Assembly (NCBI RefSeq): GCF_009604375.1 | Contig: NZ_WEGH01000001.1 | Span: 186,001 to 250,000, forward strand | Reading direction: 5' to 3' | From: Actinomadura macrotermitis | GTDB lineage: Bacteria > Actinomycetota > Actinomycetes > Streptosporangiales > Streptosporangiaceae | DNA length: 64,000 bases | In this document: positions 9,785-18,308 of the stretch, piece after piece | Layout of the letters: each line of letters starts with the position of its first letter | Numbering within the stretch: the first letter of the stretch is position 1 | Position numbers and translations under genes: made by a program | The notes under the pieces: model-generated | What the model saw: only the letters and a program-made list of their open reading frames with translations | Told to the model about the DNA's origin: nothing | Databases searched by the model: none

Positions 9785-11509
9785 GTGTACGTCAGCCTGC
9801 TCGGCGAGGTCGAAGCGCAGGTCGCGGGCGGTCCCCTGCCGCTCGGCGGACCGCACCGGGTCTCGCTGCTCGCCCTGCTCGCCCTGCGGGCGGGAAGCGT
9901 CGTGCCCGTCTCGGAGCTGATCGACGCCCTCTGGGACGGGGCGCCGCCGCGCAGCGCCCTGGCCAACGTGCACGGCCATGTCAGCGCCCTGCGCAACGCG
10001 ATGCGGGCCGCGGGCTCCCCGGTCGCCCCGGACCGGGTGCTGGTCACCCGTCCCCCCGGCTACCTGCTCGACCCGGCGCACTGCCGGACCGACCTCGGCC
10101 TCTTCGAGGAGCTGAGGGAGCAGGCCTGGTCGGTGCGCGCCGACCCGGCCGCGTCGGCCGGCCTGTACGCCAAGGCGCTGGCGTGCTGGCGCGGCCCCGC
10201 GCTGCTGGACGTGGGCAGCGCCTTCCTGCGCCGGCACGCCGAGCATCTGGAGCACCGGCGCCTGCAGACCGTCTGCGACATGGCGGAGGCGCAGCTGGAG
10301 CTCGGGCTGCACGACACGGTCGCGCTCGGGCTGCGCCCCCTCGTCGACGCCCACCCCTACGACGAGCGCCTGCGCGGGGTCCTGATGCTGGCCCTGTACC
10401 GCGGCAGCCGCCAGGCGGAGGCGCTGACGGTCTACCGCGAAGGACGCCGGGCCCTGGTCCAGGACCTCGGCCTGGAGCCCGGCCCCGAGCTGCGCCGGCT
10501 GGAGGCCGCGATCCTGACCCAGCAGTCGGAGCGCCCCGCGGCCGTCCCGCCCGTGCTCGCCACGCTCAGGCCCCGCCAGCTGCCGCCGGCCCCGCCCCTG
10601 CTGATCGGCCGTTCCGCGCAGATCGACGCCCTGCACACCGCCCTGGCGGCGGCGTGCCCCACCTCCCTTCCCGTCCTGGCCGTCACCGGGCCGGTCGGGT
10701 CGGGCAAGACCGCGCTGGCCCTGCACCTGGCCCACCGGCTCCAGGAGTCCCACCCCGACGGGCAGCTCTACGCCGACCTGACCGAGGAACCCGGCCGGAT
10801 CCTCGCCCGCTTCCTCGGCACGCTGGGCGTGCCCCCGGACTCGGTCCCCGGCCCGCTCCCCGACCGCGCGGCCCTCTTCCGGACGCTGACCGCCGACCGC
10901 CGGCTCCTGATCCTGCTCGACGACGCCGCCGACGAGGCCCAGGTCCGCCCCCTGCTGCCCGGCGGCCCCACCTGCTCGGTCGTCGTCACGGCCCGGCGCC
11001 CGCTGACCGCCCTGGACACCACCGCCATGATCCGCCTGGCGCCCCTGCCGGACGACGAGGCCGCCGCCCTCTTCACCGCCCTGACCGGCACCGCGCCGGG
11101 CCCGGCCGTCCTCGGGCTCTGCGACGGCCTGCCCGCCGCGATCCGGGCCGCGGCCGCCCTCCTGCAGTCCCGGCCGCACTGGACCCCCGCCGACCTGGCC
11201 GCCTGGCTCGGCGACGACCACCGCCGCCTCGGCCTGCTCACCACCGGCGACCGCAGCCTCCAGGACTCCTACGCCCGGATCACCTCGGCCCTGCCCGCCC
11301 CGGCCCGCCAGGCGCTGTCCGTCCTGGCCGAGGGCCCGGCCACCCCCGCCCAGCTGTCCGGCGCCCTCTCCCTCCCCCAGTCGCACGCCGAGGAGCTCCT
11401 GGAACACCTGGTCGACCACCACCTGGCCACCCCGAGGCGCTCCGGCCCCACCTGGACCTACGCCCTGCCCGCGCTGCTGCGCCTGCACCTCACCCGGATC
11501 CCCGCCTGA
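9785..11509 (+). CDS. SARP/AfsR-family transcriptional regulator with NB-ARC ATPase domain
   Basis: 574 residues. The N-terminal part (about 1-95) is an OmpR-like winged helix (LLGEVE, LPLGGPHRVSLLALLAL, SELIDALWDGAPP). It is followed by a bacterial transcriptional activation domain (about 100-250, ending in the typical QDLGLEPGPELRRLEAAIL). A P-loop NTPase follows with Walker A GPVGSGKTAL near 305 and LLILLDDAAD near 380. The C-terminal TPR region of full AfsR proteins (about 1000 residues) is absent. Start GTG 9785 gives the usual SARP beginning, but there is no clear Shine-Dalgarno because a palindrome fills the upstream space; leaderless translation is possible. It lies directly after the NRPS gene on the same strand and is the obvious candidate for its pathway-specific activator. 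Confidence 0.9.
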   Translation: MYVSLLGEVEAQVAGGPLPLGGPHRVSLLALLALRAGSVVPVSELIDALWDGAPPRSALANVHGHVSALRNAMRAAGSPVAPDRVLVTRPPGYLLDPAHCRTDLGLFEELREQAWSVRADPAASAGLYAKALACWRGPALLDVGSAFLRRHAEHLEHRRLQTVCDMAEAQLELGLHDTVALGLRPLVDAHPYDERLRGVLMLALYRGSRQAEALTVYREGRRALVQDLGLEPGPELRRLEAAILTQQSERPAAVPPVLATLRPRQLPPAPPLLIGRSAQIDALHTALAAACPTSLPVLAVTGPVGSGKTALALHLAHRLQESHPDGQLYADLTEEPGRILARFLGTLGVPPDSVPGPLPDRAALFRTLTADRRLLILLDDAADEAQVRPLLPGGPTCSVVVTARRPLTALDTTAMIRLAPLPDDEAAALFTALTGTAPGPAVLGLCDGLPAAIRAAAALLQSRPHWTPADLAAWLGDDHRRLGLLTTGDRSLQDSYARITSALPAPARQALSVLAEGPATPAQLSGALSLPQSHAEELLEHLVDHHLATPRRSGPTWTYALPALLRLHLTRIPA

Positions 11510-11518
11510 AGGCGGCGG

Positions 11519-13399
11519 TCACCCCTCGGTCAGGACGATCACCCGGTCGGCGGCCGTGAGGGTCAGCGGGGCGCCCTTGACGGGGTTGAGGACGACGCCG
11601 TAGTCGGGGGGCTGGTGGAAGCGGGCGCCGAGCCGGTAGCCGAGGGCGGTCTCGCCGCGCCGCCGGGCCGCCTCGATGAGGGTGGTGAAGTTCGCCGTCA
11701 CGCCGGGGCGCAGGTAGTCGGTGGCCGGCTTGAGGTAGATCTCGGCGCCCTGGGGCGACAGCAGCTCCATGAACACGTCGTAGAGGTGCCGGTCCTCGCT
11801 GACCTGGGCCAGGACCTGGTTGATGAGCTTGTCGCTGACCACGAAGTCGTCGGCCTTGGTCACCACCGCGATCTCGCGGTTGGCCTCGTCGTTGATCTCG
11901 CTGACGATCGAGTAGGGCGCGTCCAGTCGCTCGGCCATGTCCCGCAGGTGCAGCAGGGTGACCAGGGTGCGGGCGTCGGAGTGCTCGGCCGGCAGGTCCA
12001 GGTCGGCCAGCACGATGATGCTCTGGTAGGAGCCGGCGTCCAGGCCCTCCAGGCTGGGCCGGTCGGTGGGCGCGCACCGGGTGAAGCCGAGGGCCACGTT
12101 GGCGGGGCGGGGCAGGCCGGCGGTCGGGTCCGCCCGGTCGGCGGCCACGTGCAGCGTCGAGCCGGGGCGGGCGAAGCCGTCCAGCAACCTGATGATCTCG
12201 GGGGCGCGGTGGTTCCAGCCGATCAGCAGGGTGCGCTCGGGCGCGCCGCGGGCGGGGCCGGGCGCGGCGATGGCCTCCTCGGCGACGGGCGGCACGGGCC
12301 GGGTCGCCAGCTTGATCAGCACGTCGTCCTCGGCCAGCACGATGATCTTGTCGTCGGGGCGGGCGACGGTGTCCATCGGCGGGTTCAGCGACACCCCGCC
12401 GCCCGCGTGCCGCAGCCCGATGGGGACGCCCAGCTCGTAGGCGTCCAGCAGCCGCCCGAAGGTGCGCCCGGCCAGGGACGGCGCGGTGTGCAGGTACAGC
12501 TCGTGGCCCTCGAAGTCCAGCAGCTCGGTGAAGACCGCCGACAGGCCGGCCTCGCGGTGCGACTGCACGATGAGCCGGATCGCCAGGTCGTCGGCGTCGA
12601 TCACCTGGGCGGCCGGCCCGGCCGCCAGCCGCGCGGCGGGCAGGTTGGAGGAGTCGTGCACCGCCGCGATCACGTGCGGCCGGTGACCGGGGTCCCAGGT
12701 GCGCGCGCCGAGCGCCAGCAGCACCTTGATCACATGGGTGTCGGGGGCGTCGACCGGCGGGGTCAGCACCACGATCGAGCGAGCGGTGGCGGGGCTGACC
12801 AGGTCCAGGTCGGCGACCTTGAGCGGGTCGCCGCGGCGGCAGATGACCTTCGTGCGGCCGGTGCCGCCGACCCGGGCGCGGATGGCCTCCTCCATGTCGA
12901 CGCGGTCGCGGTCGGCCAGGATCGCCACGTAGGAGCTGCTCTTGCTCTTGTTGGCCTCCACCAGCTCGGCGACCACGGTGAACACGTGGTCCGACCAGCC
13001 CAGCAGGACGGTGTGGTCGTGCTCGATGATGCGCGACCGCCCCTTGCGCAGCTCGGCGATCCGGGCCTCCAGGCCGGTGGTCAGCACACCGATCAGGGCG
13101 CTGACCAGGAAGATCCCACCGACCGTCGCCACCAGCATCAGCGCCAGGTAGGGGCCGCTGCCCCGGTCGCCGCCCATCGTGCCCGGGTCCAGCGTGCGCA
13201 GCAGGCTCCGCCAGACCACGCCCGGCCAGTGGCCATTGCCCGCCGCGTCCCGCGGCGCGATCAGCACCGCCAGCGACGCCACGGTCACCACCAGCACCAT
13301 CGACGCCAGCCCGAGCCAGCCGATGAGGGCGGGGGTGCCCTTGGCCATGGTGTTGTCGAACCAGTACCGCAGCCGGTCCCGCGACCTGACCCGGTTCAC
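11519..13399 (-). CDS. CASTOR/POLLUX-related ion channel protein with two RCK-like domains
   Basis: 626 residues from a GTG start. The N terminus has a basic stretch and two membrane helices, about 24-47 (GLASMVLVVTVASLAVLI) and about 85-108 (LALMLVATVGGIFLVSALIGVL). Between them lies a pore-loop-like segment with VVWRSLLRTLDPGTMGGD, as in CASTOR/POLLUX and MthK-like channels. The rest (about 115-626) is two TrkA-N/RCK-type nucleotide-binding repeats (LLGWSDHVFTVVAEL; LLIGWNHRAPEIIRLL). This architecture is known in actinobacteria and in plant nuclear cation channels. The likely role is a membrane cation channel gated by its cytoplasmic regulatory domains; the ion is not known. It converges on the SARP gene with 9 bp between stops. 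An ATG further in (Met18, MAKGTPALIGW) is an alternative start. Confidence 0.85.
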   Translation of the reverse strand: MNRVRSRDRLRYWFDNTMAKGTPALIGWLGLASMVLVVTVASLAVLIAPRDAAGNGHWPGVVWRSLLRTLDPGTMGGDRGSGPYLALMLVATVGGIFLVSALIGVLTTGLEARIAELRKGRSRIIEHDHTVLLGWSDHVFTVVAELVEANKSKSSSYVAILADRDRVDMEEAIRARVGGTGRTKVICRRGDPLKVADLDLVSPATARSIVVLTPPVDAPDTHVIKVLLALGARTWDPGHRPHVIAAVHDSSNLPAARLAAGPAAQVIDADDLAIRLIVQSHREAGLSAVFTELLDFEGHELYLHTAPSLAGRTFGRLLDAYELGVPIGLRHAGGGVSLNPPMDTVARPDDKIIVLAEDDVLIKLATRPVPPVAEEAIAAPGPARGAPERTLLIGWNHRAPEIIRLLDGFARPGSTLHVAADRADPTAGLPRPANVALGFTRCAPTDRPSLEGLDAGSYQSIIVLADLDLPAEHSDARTLVTLLHLRDMAERLDAPYSIVSEINDEANREIAVVTKADDFVVSDKLINQVLAQVSEDRHLYDVFMELLSPQGAEIYLKPATDYLRPGVTANFTTLIEAARRRGETALGYRLGARFHQPPDYGVVLNPVKGAPLTLTAADRVIVLTEG

Positions 13400-13576
13400 C
13401 GGCCGTTCCCGGCGCGCACGCCCGGCTCCCCGATCCCCATATGACGCCCCGTCTCCTCATGCGATCGGGGCGACAATCTACTGCAAACACCACATCCGGC
13501 TCGCGGCTCCTCCGGGCCCGGCTACTCGCTTGCCGGCCATCTCGGCCGCCACATGACCAGCACCCGGACCAGACGC

Positions 13577-13768
13577 TCAGCGCCCGGCCGGCCGACCCTT
13601 GATCGCCTGGACCAGTTCACCGAACTGCGCGGCGGTCAGGCTCAGCTGCCCGGCGGCCGGGTCCTTGGAGTCCCTGACGCCGACTCCCTGCGCAAGGTGT
13701 CCCAGCTCAATGCACTGCTCATCGTCCGCACCACCGCTGTAGGAACTCTTGCGCCACTGCACGATCAT
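13577..13768 (-). CDS. DUF397 small protein (WhiJ-associated)
   Basis: 63 residues, matching the DUF397 pattern: WRKSSYSGG near the N terminus, a central QCIELG, then VRDSKDPAAGQLSLTAAQFGELVQAIK. In actinomycetes these proteins are encoded next to XRE/DUF5753 regulators and act as their partners or antagonists in development and antibiotic control (the WhiJ, BldB and AbaA families). Here its start overlaps the end of the XRE gene by 4 bp, so the two are co-translated. No catalytic motif is seen. Confidence 0.88.
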   Translation of the reverse strand: MIVQWRKSSYSGGADDEQCIELGHLAQGVGVRDSKDPAAGQLSLTAAQFGELVQAIKGRPAGR

Positions 13769-14580
13769 GTATATCGCTCCAGGTACTGCTTGATGAGCTC
13801 ACGCGAGGCGTCCTCGGAGGCCGCCTTGCTGCCAATGCGATCGAACTTAACCGAGAGTTCGCGCACCTCGCCAGGCGTTTCGATCAAGCGGCCGCCGTTC
13901 TGCGCCCCGGAGTAGGCAACGTCCCGGGAGTCCAAGCTCAGGAGCTGGAGCGATCCATCGACCCCGAGATGCGCTCCCGCAGAGAAGGGGACGACGCGCA
14001 GGGAGAACTGGGGCAGCTCCGACAGCTTGAGAAGGTGCTCAAGCTGCGCACGCATGACCTGGGGGCCACCGACGACGCGGGCCAGCACGCTCTCGTCCAG
14101 GAGTGCCCAGACCTCGAAGTCTTCCATGCGCCCCAGGAAGTACTGCTTCCGCGCGACCCTCCTTGCCATCGACGCTTCGAAGTCCTTGGGGGTCCCCGCC
14201 CGGACACATGCCCAGGTGTAGTCATCCGTCTGTAGGGCGATCGGGATCACCTGGCCGTGGTACAGCTTGATCAGGTGGCTCTGCTCCTCGTACTTGGCGA
14301 TCTGCCGCCCCCAGTCCGGATCATGAGCCATCCGGGCGAACCAGAGGAGCATCTGAAAGATCACTCCGGTCTGGTACCGCTGATCGAGCAAGCGCATGTG
14401 GTCGTCCTGCGGGCGACGACGCCCCGCCTCCATGTTGGAAACAGTGGAGCGCGCGACACCGATTACCTGCCCGCACTGGGTGAGCGACAGCCCTTCTTTT
14501 TCACGCCAGAACCGTAGGGAGTGCGCAAGGAAGTACCACATCGAGATCTTCGGGTCGAGCTCGTCACGGACGATCGGCAT
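13765..14580 (-). CDS. XRE-family regulator with DUF5753 domain (WhiJ-like)
   Basis: 271 residues. A helix-turn-helix lies at about 20-65 (LRFWREKEGLSLTQCGQVIGVARSTVSNMEAGRRRP). A DUF5753 sensor/effector domain fills the rest (YHGQVIPIALQTDDYTWA, RRVARKQYFLG, ALLDESVLARVVGG, FSLRVVPFSAGAHLGVDGSLQLLSL). Such proteins are numerous in streptomycete-like genomes and pair with a DUF397 protein and a small ATP-binding protein, as here. It is transcribed divergently from the ATPase gene across about 100 bp, so the region 14581-14683 must hold both promoters. Base composition is less GC-rich than its neighbours, which may mark a mobile paralogue set. Confidence 0.9.
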   Translation of the reverse strand: MPIVRDELDPKISMWYFLAHSLRFWREKEGLSLTQCGQVIGVARSTVSNMEAGRRRPQDDHMRLLDQRYQTGVIFQMLLWFARMAHDPDWGRQIAKYEEQSHLIKLYHGQVIPIALQTDDYTWACVRAGTPKDFEASMARRVARKQYFLGRMEDFEVWALLDESVLARVVGGPQVMRAQLEHLLKLSELPQFSLRVVPFSAGAHLGVDGSLQLLSLDSRDVAYSGAQNGGRLIETPGEVRELSVKFDRIGSKAASEDASRELIKQYLERYT

Positions 14581-14683
14581 TTTCGCTCCCTGTTTCCAGG
14601 TTCCCCGAGTACAGACAGAGAGTAAACAACCTGAGCGACTCTTGTGAAGGAATCATGAAAACCGACCCAAGGGTGAAGCAACG

Positions 14684-15124
14684 GTGACGACGATGACGGA
14701 CGACCTGGTCATTCCCATGCTCGGCTCGCCGGCCGCCGCCGGCCTCGCACGTACGCTCACGCAGCAACGGCTTCACAAATGGGACTGTTTCCACATTGCG
14801 GATGATGTGCAATTGATCGTCGCCGAATTGATCGCGAACGCGGCCGAGGCGACCCCGTGCAAAGAAATCCGCTTCCAGCTCAGCCGCGACGCCTACGGGG
14901 TCGTCATCGCCGTCTGGGACTCCAGCCCGGCGCTCCCCCAGCCCAAGCCGGTGGTCGAGCTGACGCTCGACGACCTCGACCTCTCCCCCGAGTCGTTCGA
15001 CGACAACGGCGGCTGGGGCCTGCCGATCGTCCAGACCCTCGCCAGCCAGTGTGGCTACACGCCGGACCCGTCCGGCGGCAAGTGGATCTGGGCGCGCATG
15101 CACCTCACTCCACCGCATACATAG
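14684..15124 (+). CDS. ATP-binding protein of the anti-sigma/RsbW-like HATPase family
   Basis: 146 residues with the GHKL ATPase signs: N box VAELIANAAEA (about 47-57), VWDSSP as the G1-like element and NGGWGLPIVQTLASQCGY as the G2-like element. The family includes anti-sigma factors and serine kinases; in actinomycetes this short version is commonly found beside XRE/DUF5753 and DUF397 genes. Start GTG 14684 is taken; ATG 14693 three codons on is equally possible. It is divergent from the XRE gene, forming the usual three-gene regulatory module. Whether it targets a sigma factor or the XRE protein cannot be told from sequence. Confidence 0.85.
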   Translation: MTTMTDDLVIPMLGSPAAAGLARTLTQQRLHKWDCFHIADDVQLIVAELIANAAEATPCKEIRFQLSRDAYGVVIAVWDSSPALPQPKPVVELTLDDLDLSPESFDDNGGWGLPIVQTLASQCGYTPDPSGGKWIWARMHLTPPHT

Positions 15125-15164
15125 AGACGGCGCGCTTGTAGCGGTTCCAGTTCGCTGCCGACGC

Positions 15165-16160
15165 TCAGGCATCGGGCGTCCCGGTGGCGAGGTGGTGGTC
15201 CAGGCGGTGGAGCAGGAGGATCATCACCGCTCCGATGACGGCGAGGCCGGCGGTGTCGAGGGGGTCGCGGGTGTGGGAGACCAGGCCGAAGGCGGTGTGG
15301 GCGATGAGCGCCCCGGAGACGGCGGCCAGGCGGTGGCGGGGCGTCCAGCCGGTCGCTGCGCTCCAGCGGCGCAGCCTCCAGGCGGCGGCCGCGGCTACCA
15401 GAGCGGCGACGGCCATCGGCAGCGGTGCCCAGGCGCGGGGCAGGAACACCGGATGGTGCGCGCCGGCGAAGGGGAACAGCAGCGCGAGGAAGGCGAAAGC
15501 CGCGATCGCGCAGACCGCGCCGACCCGGAAACGGCCGGGAGCAGGGCGATCGGAGGAGGCCGGGCGGCGCCGATGTAGGACGAGTGCCGCCACCACCGAC
15601 GCGGCCGCCAGCCCGAGGATCACCAGGGCGGCCCGGCCGGGCAGCAGGTAGCCGGGGTCCTGCGACGGGGGCACCGACACGCGCAGCAGCCCTACGCCCA
15701 GCAGTGCCGTGATGGCGGTGCCGATGAGCCCGCCGCGCCGCAGGTAGGGCGTCCGGCCGAGGTCGCGGAACATCAGCTCGACGAGCGTGACCGGCAGCAG
15801 GACGCTGAACACCGCGTGGTAGATCAGGTTCAGCTCGGCGTAGGGGGCGTTGATCCCCCACGGCCGCGGGCCCCAGCCGGCGGCGCCGTACAGGTGGGGG
15901 CTGGTGAGGCTCTGCAGCGCCAGGCCCTCCTCGACCAGCCCGTAGGCGAGGCCCATCAGCAGCAGGGCGCCCGTCCCGCCGCCCGTCCGGCGGACCACCT
16001 CGCGGATCAGCAGCACCCCGGCGCCGTAGATCGGGACATAGAGGACGACCAGCCACAGCATCCGCACCGGGACCGAGCCGAGGGTCAGCTCGGCGACGGC
16101 GGGCGCGACGAGCACCAGTGCGAGGGCGGCGCGTCGCCGCCGGTTCCGAAGAAAGGCCAT
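15165..16160 (-). CDS. Polytopic membrane protein of unknown function
   Basis: 331 residues, mostly hydrophobic, with about nine predicted membrane helices. The first follows a basic N terminus (MAFLRNRRRR) and others lie near WLVVLYVPIYGAGVLLI, FSVLLPVTLVELMF, LIGTAITALLGVGLL and AALVILGLAAASVVAALVL. Conserved-looking loops include YGLVEEGLALQSL and AELNLIYHAVFSVLLP. I do not recognise the family. It is downstream of, and on the same strand as, the two-component system at 16.2-18.0 kb, but a small hairpin (16202-16219) lies between, so co-transcription is uncertain. Confidence 0.75.
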   Translation of the reverse strand: MAFLRNRRRRAALALVLVAPAVAELTLGSVPVRMLWLVVLYVPIYGAGVLLIREVVRRTGGGTGALLLMGLAYGLVEEGLALQSLTSPHLYGAAGWGPRPWGINAPYAELNLIYHAVFSVLLPVTLVELMFRDLGRTPYLRRGGLIGTAITALLGVGLLRVSVPPSQDPGYLLPGRAALVILGLAAASVVAALVLHRRRPASSDRPAPGRFRVGAVCAIAAFAFLALLFPFAGAHHPVFLPRAWAPLPMAVAALVAAAAAWRLRRWSAATGWTPRHRLAAVSGALIAHTAFGLVSHTRDPLDTAGLAVIGAVMILLLHRLDHHLATGTPDA

Positions 16161-16201
16161 GCTTCGACGGTAGGAACGGGACCCGCCCCGGCGCCTCGGG
16201 C

Positions 16202-16219
16202 GGCGGAGTGGTCTCCGCC
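16202..16219. terminator. Short hairpin after the response regulator
   Basis: GGCGGAG-TGGT-CTCCGCC, a perfect 7-bp stem with a 4-nt loop, sits between the response regulator stop and the membrane protein start. No U-tract is present. It is a weak terminator or attenuator candidate. Confidence 0.35.
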
Positions 16220-16227
16220 CTCCGTCT

Positions 16228-16893
16228 TCAGGCTGAGGGGCGGGGCCGGACCACTCCGAGGTCGTAGGCGAGCACCACGGCCTGCACCCGGTCGCGCACC
16301 CCGAGCTTGCGCAGGATGGACGACACGTGCGTCTTCACCGTCGCCTCGGTGACCACCAGCCGCCGGGCGATCTCGGCGTTGGAGGCCGCGCGCGCCACCA
16401 GCGCGAGCACCTCCAGCTCCCGGTCGGTGAGCTCGCCGAGCGCCGCCGGGCGGACCGGCGGCTGCGGCGCGGTGGCGGTGAAGCGGTCCAGGAGGCGCCG
16501 GGTCGCGGTGGGGGCGAGCAGCGCCTCGCCCCGCGCGACGACCCGGACGGCCTCGGCCAGCTCCGCCGGCCGCACGTCCTTCAGCAGGAACCCGCTGGCG
16601 CCGGCCCGCAGCGCGGCGTAGAGCGGCTCGTCCAGGTCGAAGGTGGTCAGCATGATCACCCGGGGCGGGTCCGCGGCGGCGGTGAGCAGCCGGGTGGCCT
16701 CGACGCCGTCCATGCCGGGCATCCGCACGTCCATGAGGACCACGTCCGGGCGGACCCGCGCGGCCAGCGCGACGGCCTGCGCGCCGTCGGCGGCCTCGCC
16801 GACCACCGCCAGGTCGTCCCGGGCGTCGATGATCATGCAGAAGCCGGCCCGGACCAGCTCCTGGTCGTCGGCGACCAGCACCCGGATCGTCAT
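16228..16893 (-). CDS. NarL/FixJ-family response regulator
   Basis: 221 residues. The receiver domain (about 1-120) has acidic residues DD at 9-10, the phospho-acceptor Asp55 in [10 protein letters not shown], and the conserved Lys in GFLLKD. A LuxR-type HTH follows (about 150-210: [43 protein letters not shown]). Its start overlaps the histidine kinase stop as ATGA, so the two form one operon with the kinase first. Targets are not evident; the membrane protein downstream is one candidate. Confidence 0.93.
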   Translation of the reverse strand: MTIRVLVADDQELVRAGFCMIIDARDDLAVVGEAADGAQAVALAARVRPDVVLMDVRMPGMDGVEATRLLTAAADPPRVIMLTTFDLDEPLYAALRAGASGFLLKDVRPAELAEAVRVVARGEALLAPTATRRLLDRFTATAPQPPVRPAALGELTDRELEVLALVARAASNAEIARRLVVTEATVKTHVSSILRKLGVRDRVQAVVLAYDLGVVRPRPSA

Positions 16894-17996
16894 GCGGTGT
16901 CCTCCAGCGGCAGGCGGGCGCGGACCCGGAACCCGCCCGCGGGGCCGGGCCCGGCCTCCAGTGTCCCGCCGAGCAGCGCCGCGCGCTCGCGCATCCCGGC
17001 GAGTCCCTGCCCGGCGCCCGGCGCGGCGGACCGGCCGCCGCCGGTGCCGTCGTCGCGGACCTCGACGGTCAGCAGGCCGTCCCGGGCGCGGACGGTGACC
17101 ACGGCGGTGGACGCGCGGGCGTGCCGCAGCGCGTTGGTGAGCGACTCCTGGACGATTCGGTACGCCGACAGCGCCACGCCCGGCGGGACGTCGGCGTCCG
17201 CCAGGCCTTCCCGCACCACGCGGACGGCCAGGCCGGCGGCCTGCACCGTCCCGGCGAGCCGGTCCAGGTCCGCCAGGGACGGCTGCGGCTCCAGGGCGTC
17301 GTCCGCGGTCTCCTCCTCCAGCACGCGCACAGTGCGCAGGAAGCGGCGGAGCTCCACCAGGGCCTCCCGGCCCGAGGCCTCCAGCCCCCGCACCGCCTGC
17401 CGCGCCTTCTCGGGGCTGGTGTCGAAGACGTCGTCGGCGGCGGCGGCCTGCACGACCATCACCGACACCGTGTGCGCCAGGACGTCGTGCAGCTCGCGGG
17501 CGATGCGGGCCCGTTCCTCCAGCACCATCCGGCGCGCCTCGGCGTGCCGCCGCGCCGCCCACGCCCGGCCGAGCGCGCCCCAGCTCCAGGCGAGGACCAC
17601 CGCGACCGGCCACAGGAGCGCCATGGCGCCGTGGCCCGCCGTCGCGGCGAAGGCGGCCGCCGCTCCGGGCACCGCCCACAGCGACGTCCGCGCGGGCCGC
17701 AGCCAGGCGAACGTGCACAGCACCACCAGCGCGATCCCCGGACCGGCCTGCGGGACCAGGAGCTGCAGGGCCGCCCCGGAGGCCACCGCGACGGCGGTGA
17801 CCACGGCGGGACGCGAGCCCAGCCACCACAGCGCCGCCGCCTGGACGACGACGAGCGCCGCCACCAGCGGACGCCCGGCCGCGGCCGGCACGCCGCGGGG
17901 CGCCAGGAACAGCACTGGCGACAGCACCGCCAGCGCACCCGCCACCAGCGGCGCCTTCCACCGCACCGGCAGCGACGCCTCGAACCGGTCCCGCAC
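16890..17996 (-). CDS. NarL-type sensor histidine kinase
   Basis: 368 residues from GTG. About five membrane helices occupy roughly 15-145. The dimerisation/phosphoacceptor domain (HisKA_3) has ERARIARELHDVLAHTVSVM with His170. The ATP-binding domain has ALSAYRIVQESLTNALRHARA (N box) and VRDDGTGGG, then GQGLAGMRERAALLGG. The input region has no extracytoplasmic domain of note, so the signal is probably sensed in or near the membrane. It is the first gene of the two-gene operon with the response regulator at 16228-16893. Kinases of this build in actinomycetes often control ABC exporters, but no such exporter is adjacent here. Confidence 0.92.
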   Translation of the reverse strand: MRDRFEASLPVRWKAPLVAGALAVLSPVLFLAPRGVPAAAGRPLVAALVVVQAAALWWLGSRPAVVTAVAVASGAALQLLVPQAGPGIALVVLCTFAWLRPARTSLWAVPGAAAAFAATAGHGAMALLWPVAVVLAWSWGALGRAWAARRHAEARRMVLEERARIARELHDVLAHTVSVMVVQAAAADDVFDTSPEKARQAVRGLEASGREALVELRRFLRTVRVLEEETADDALEPQPSLADLDRLAGTVQAAGLAVRVVREGLADADVPPGVALSAYRIVQESLTNALRHARASTAVVTVRARDGLLTVEVRDDGTGGGRSAAPGAGQGLAGMRERAALLGGTLEAGPGPAGGFRVRARLPLEDTA

Positions 17997-18021
17997 ACCT
18001 GCCGACGCTACCAGCGCACCC

Positions 18022-18237
18022 TCAGCCGTCGCCGGAACGACAGGGGCGCTGGAAGACGAGAGTGAAGATGCCCAGCCGGTCCGGACCGAGCACTCCCGCG
18101 CACTGCCACCCGCCGCGGCCCGCTCGATCGAGCTTTCGCTGGAGCTGGTCCGAGTTCACCGCGCCCAGGGCGTTACACCCCACTTGCGTGGTGCGGTACT
18201 CCCACTGGCGAGGCCGCGTCTCTTCCTGTTCGCGCAT
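18022..18237 (-). CDS. DUF4177-like small protein
   Basis: 71 residues. The pattern WEYRTTQVG..., then LQRKLDRAGRGGWQCAGVLG...GIFTLVFQRP matches the small beta-alpha-beta DUF4177 fold, in which a Trp-rich strand is followed by a helix and GWE/GWQ. The function of the family is unknown. It lies 71 bp after jetC on the same strand and 25 bp before the histidine kinase start, so it could be the last gene of the jet operon or an independent gene. Confidence 0.65.
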   Translation of the reverse strand: MREQEETRPRQWEYRTTQVGCNALGAVNSDQLQRKLDRAGRGGWQCAGVLGPDRLGIFTLVFQRPCRSGDG

Positions 18238-18308
18238 CCGCGATGCCGCCTTCCGGTCGTTTCCGGCCGGATCATCCTGTCACCGGACGCGCCCCCGGCG
18301 GCGAATGG

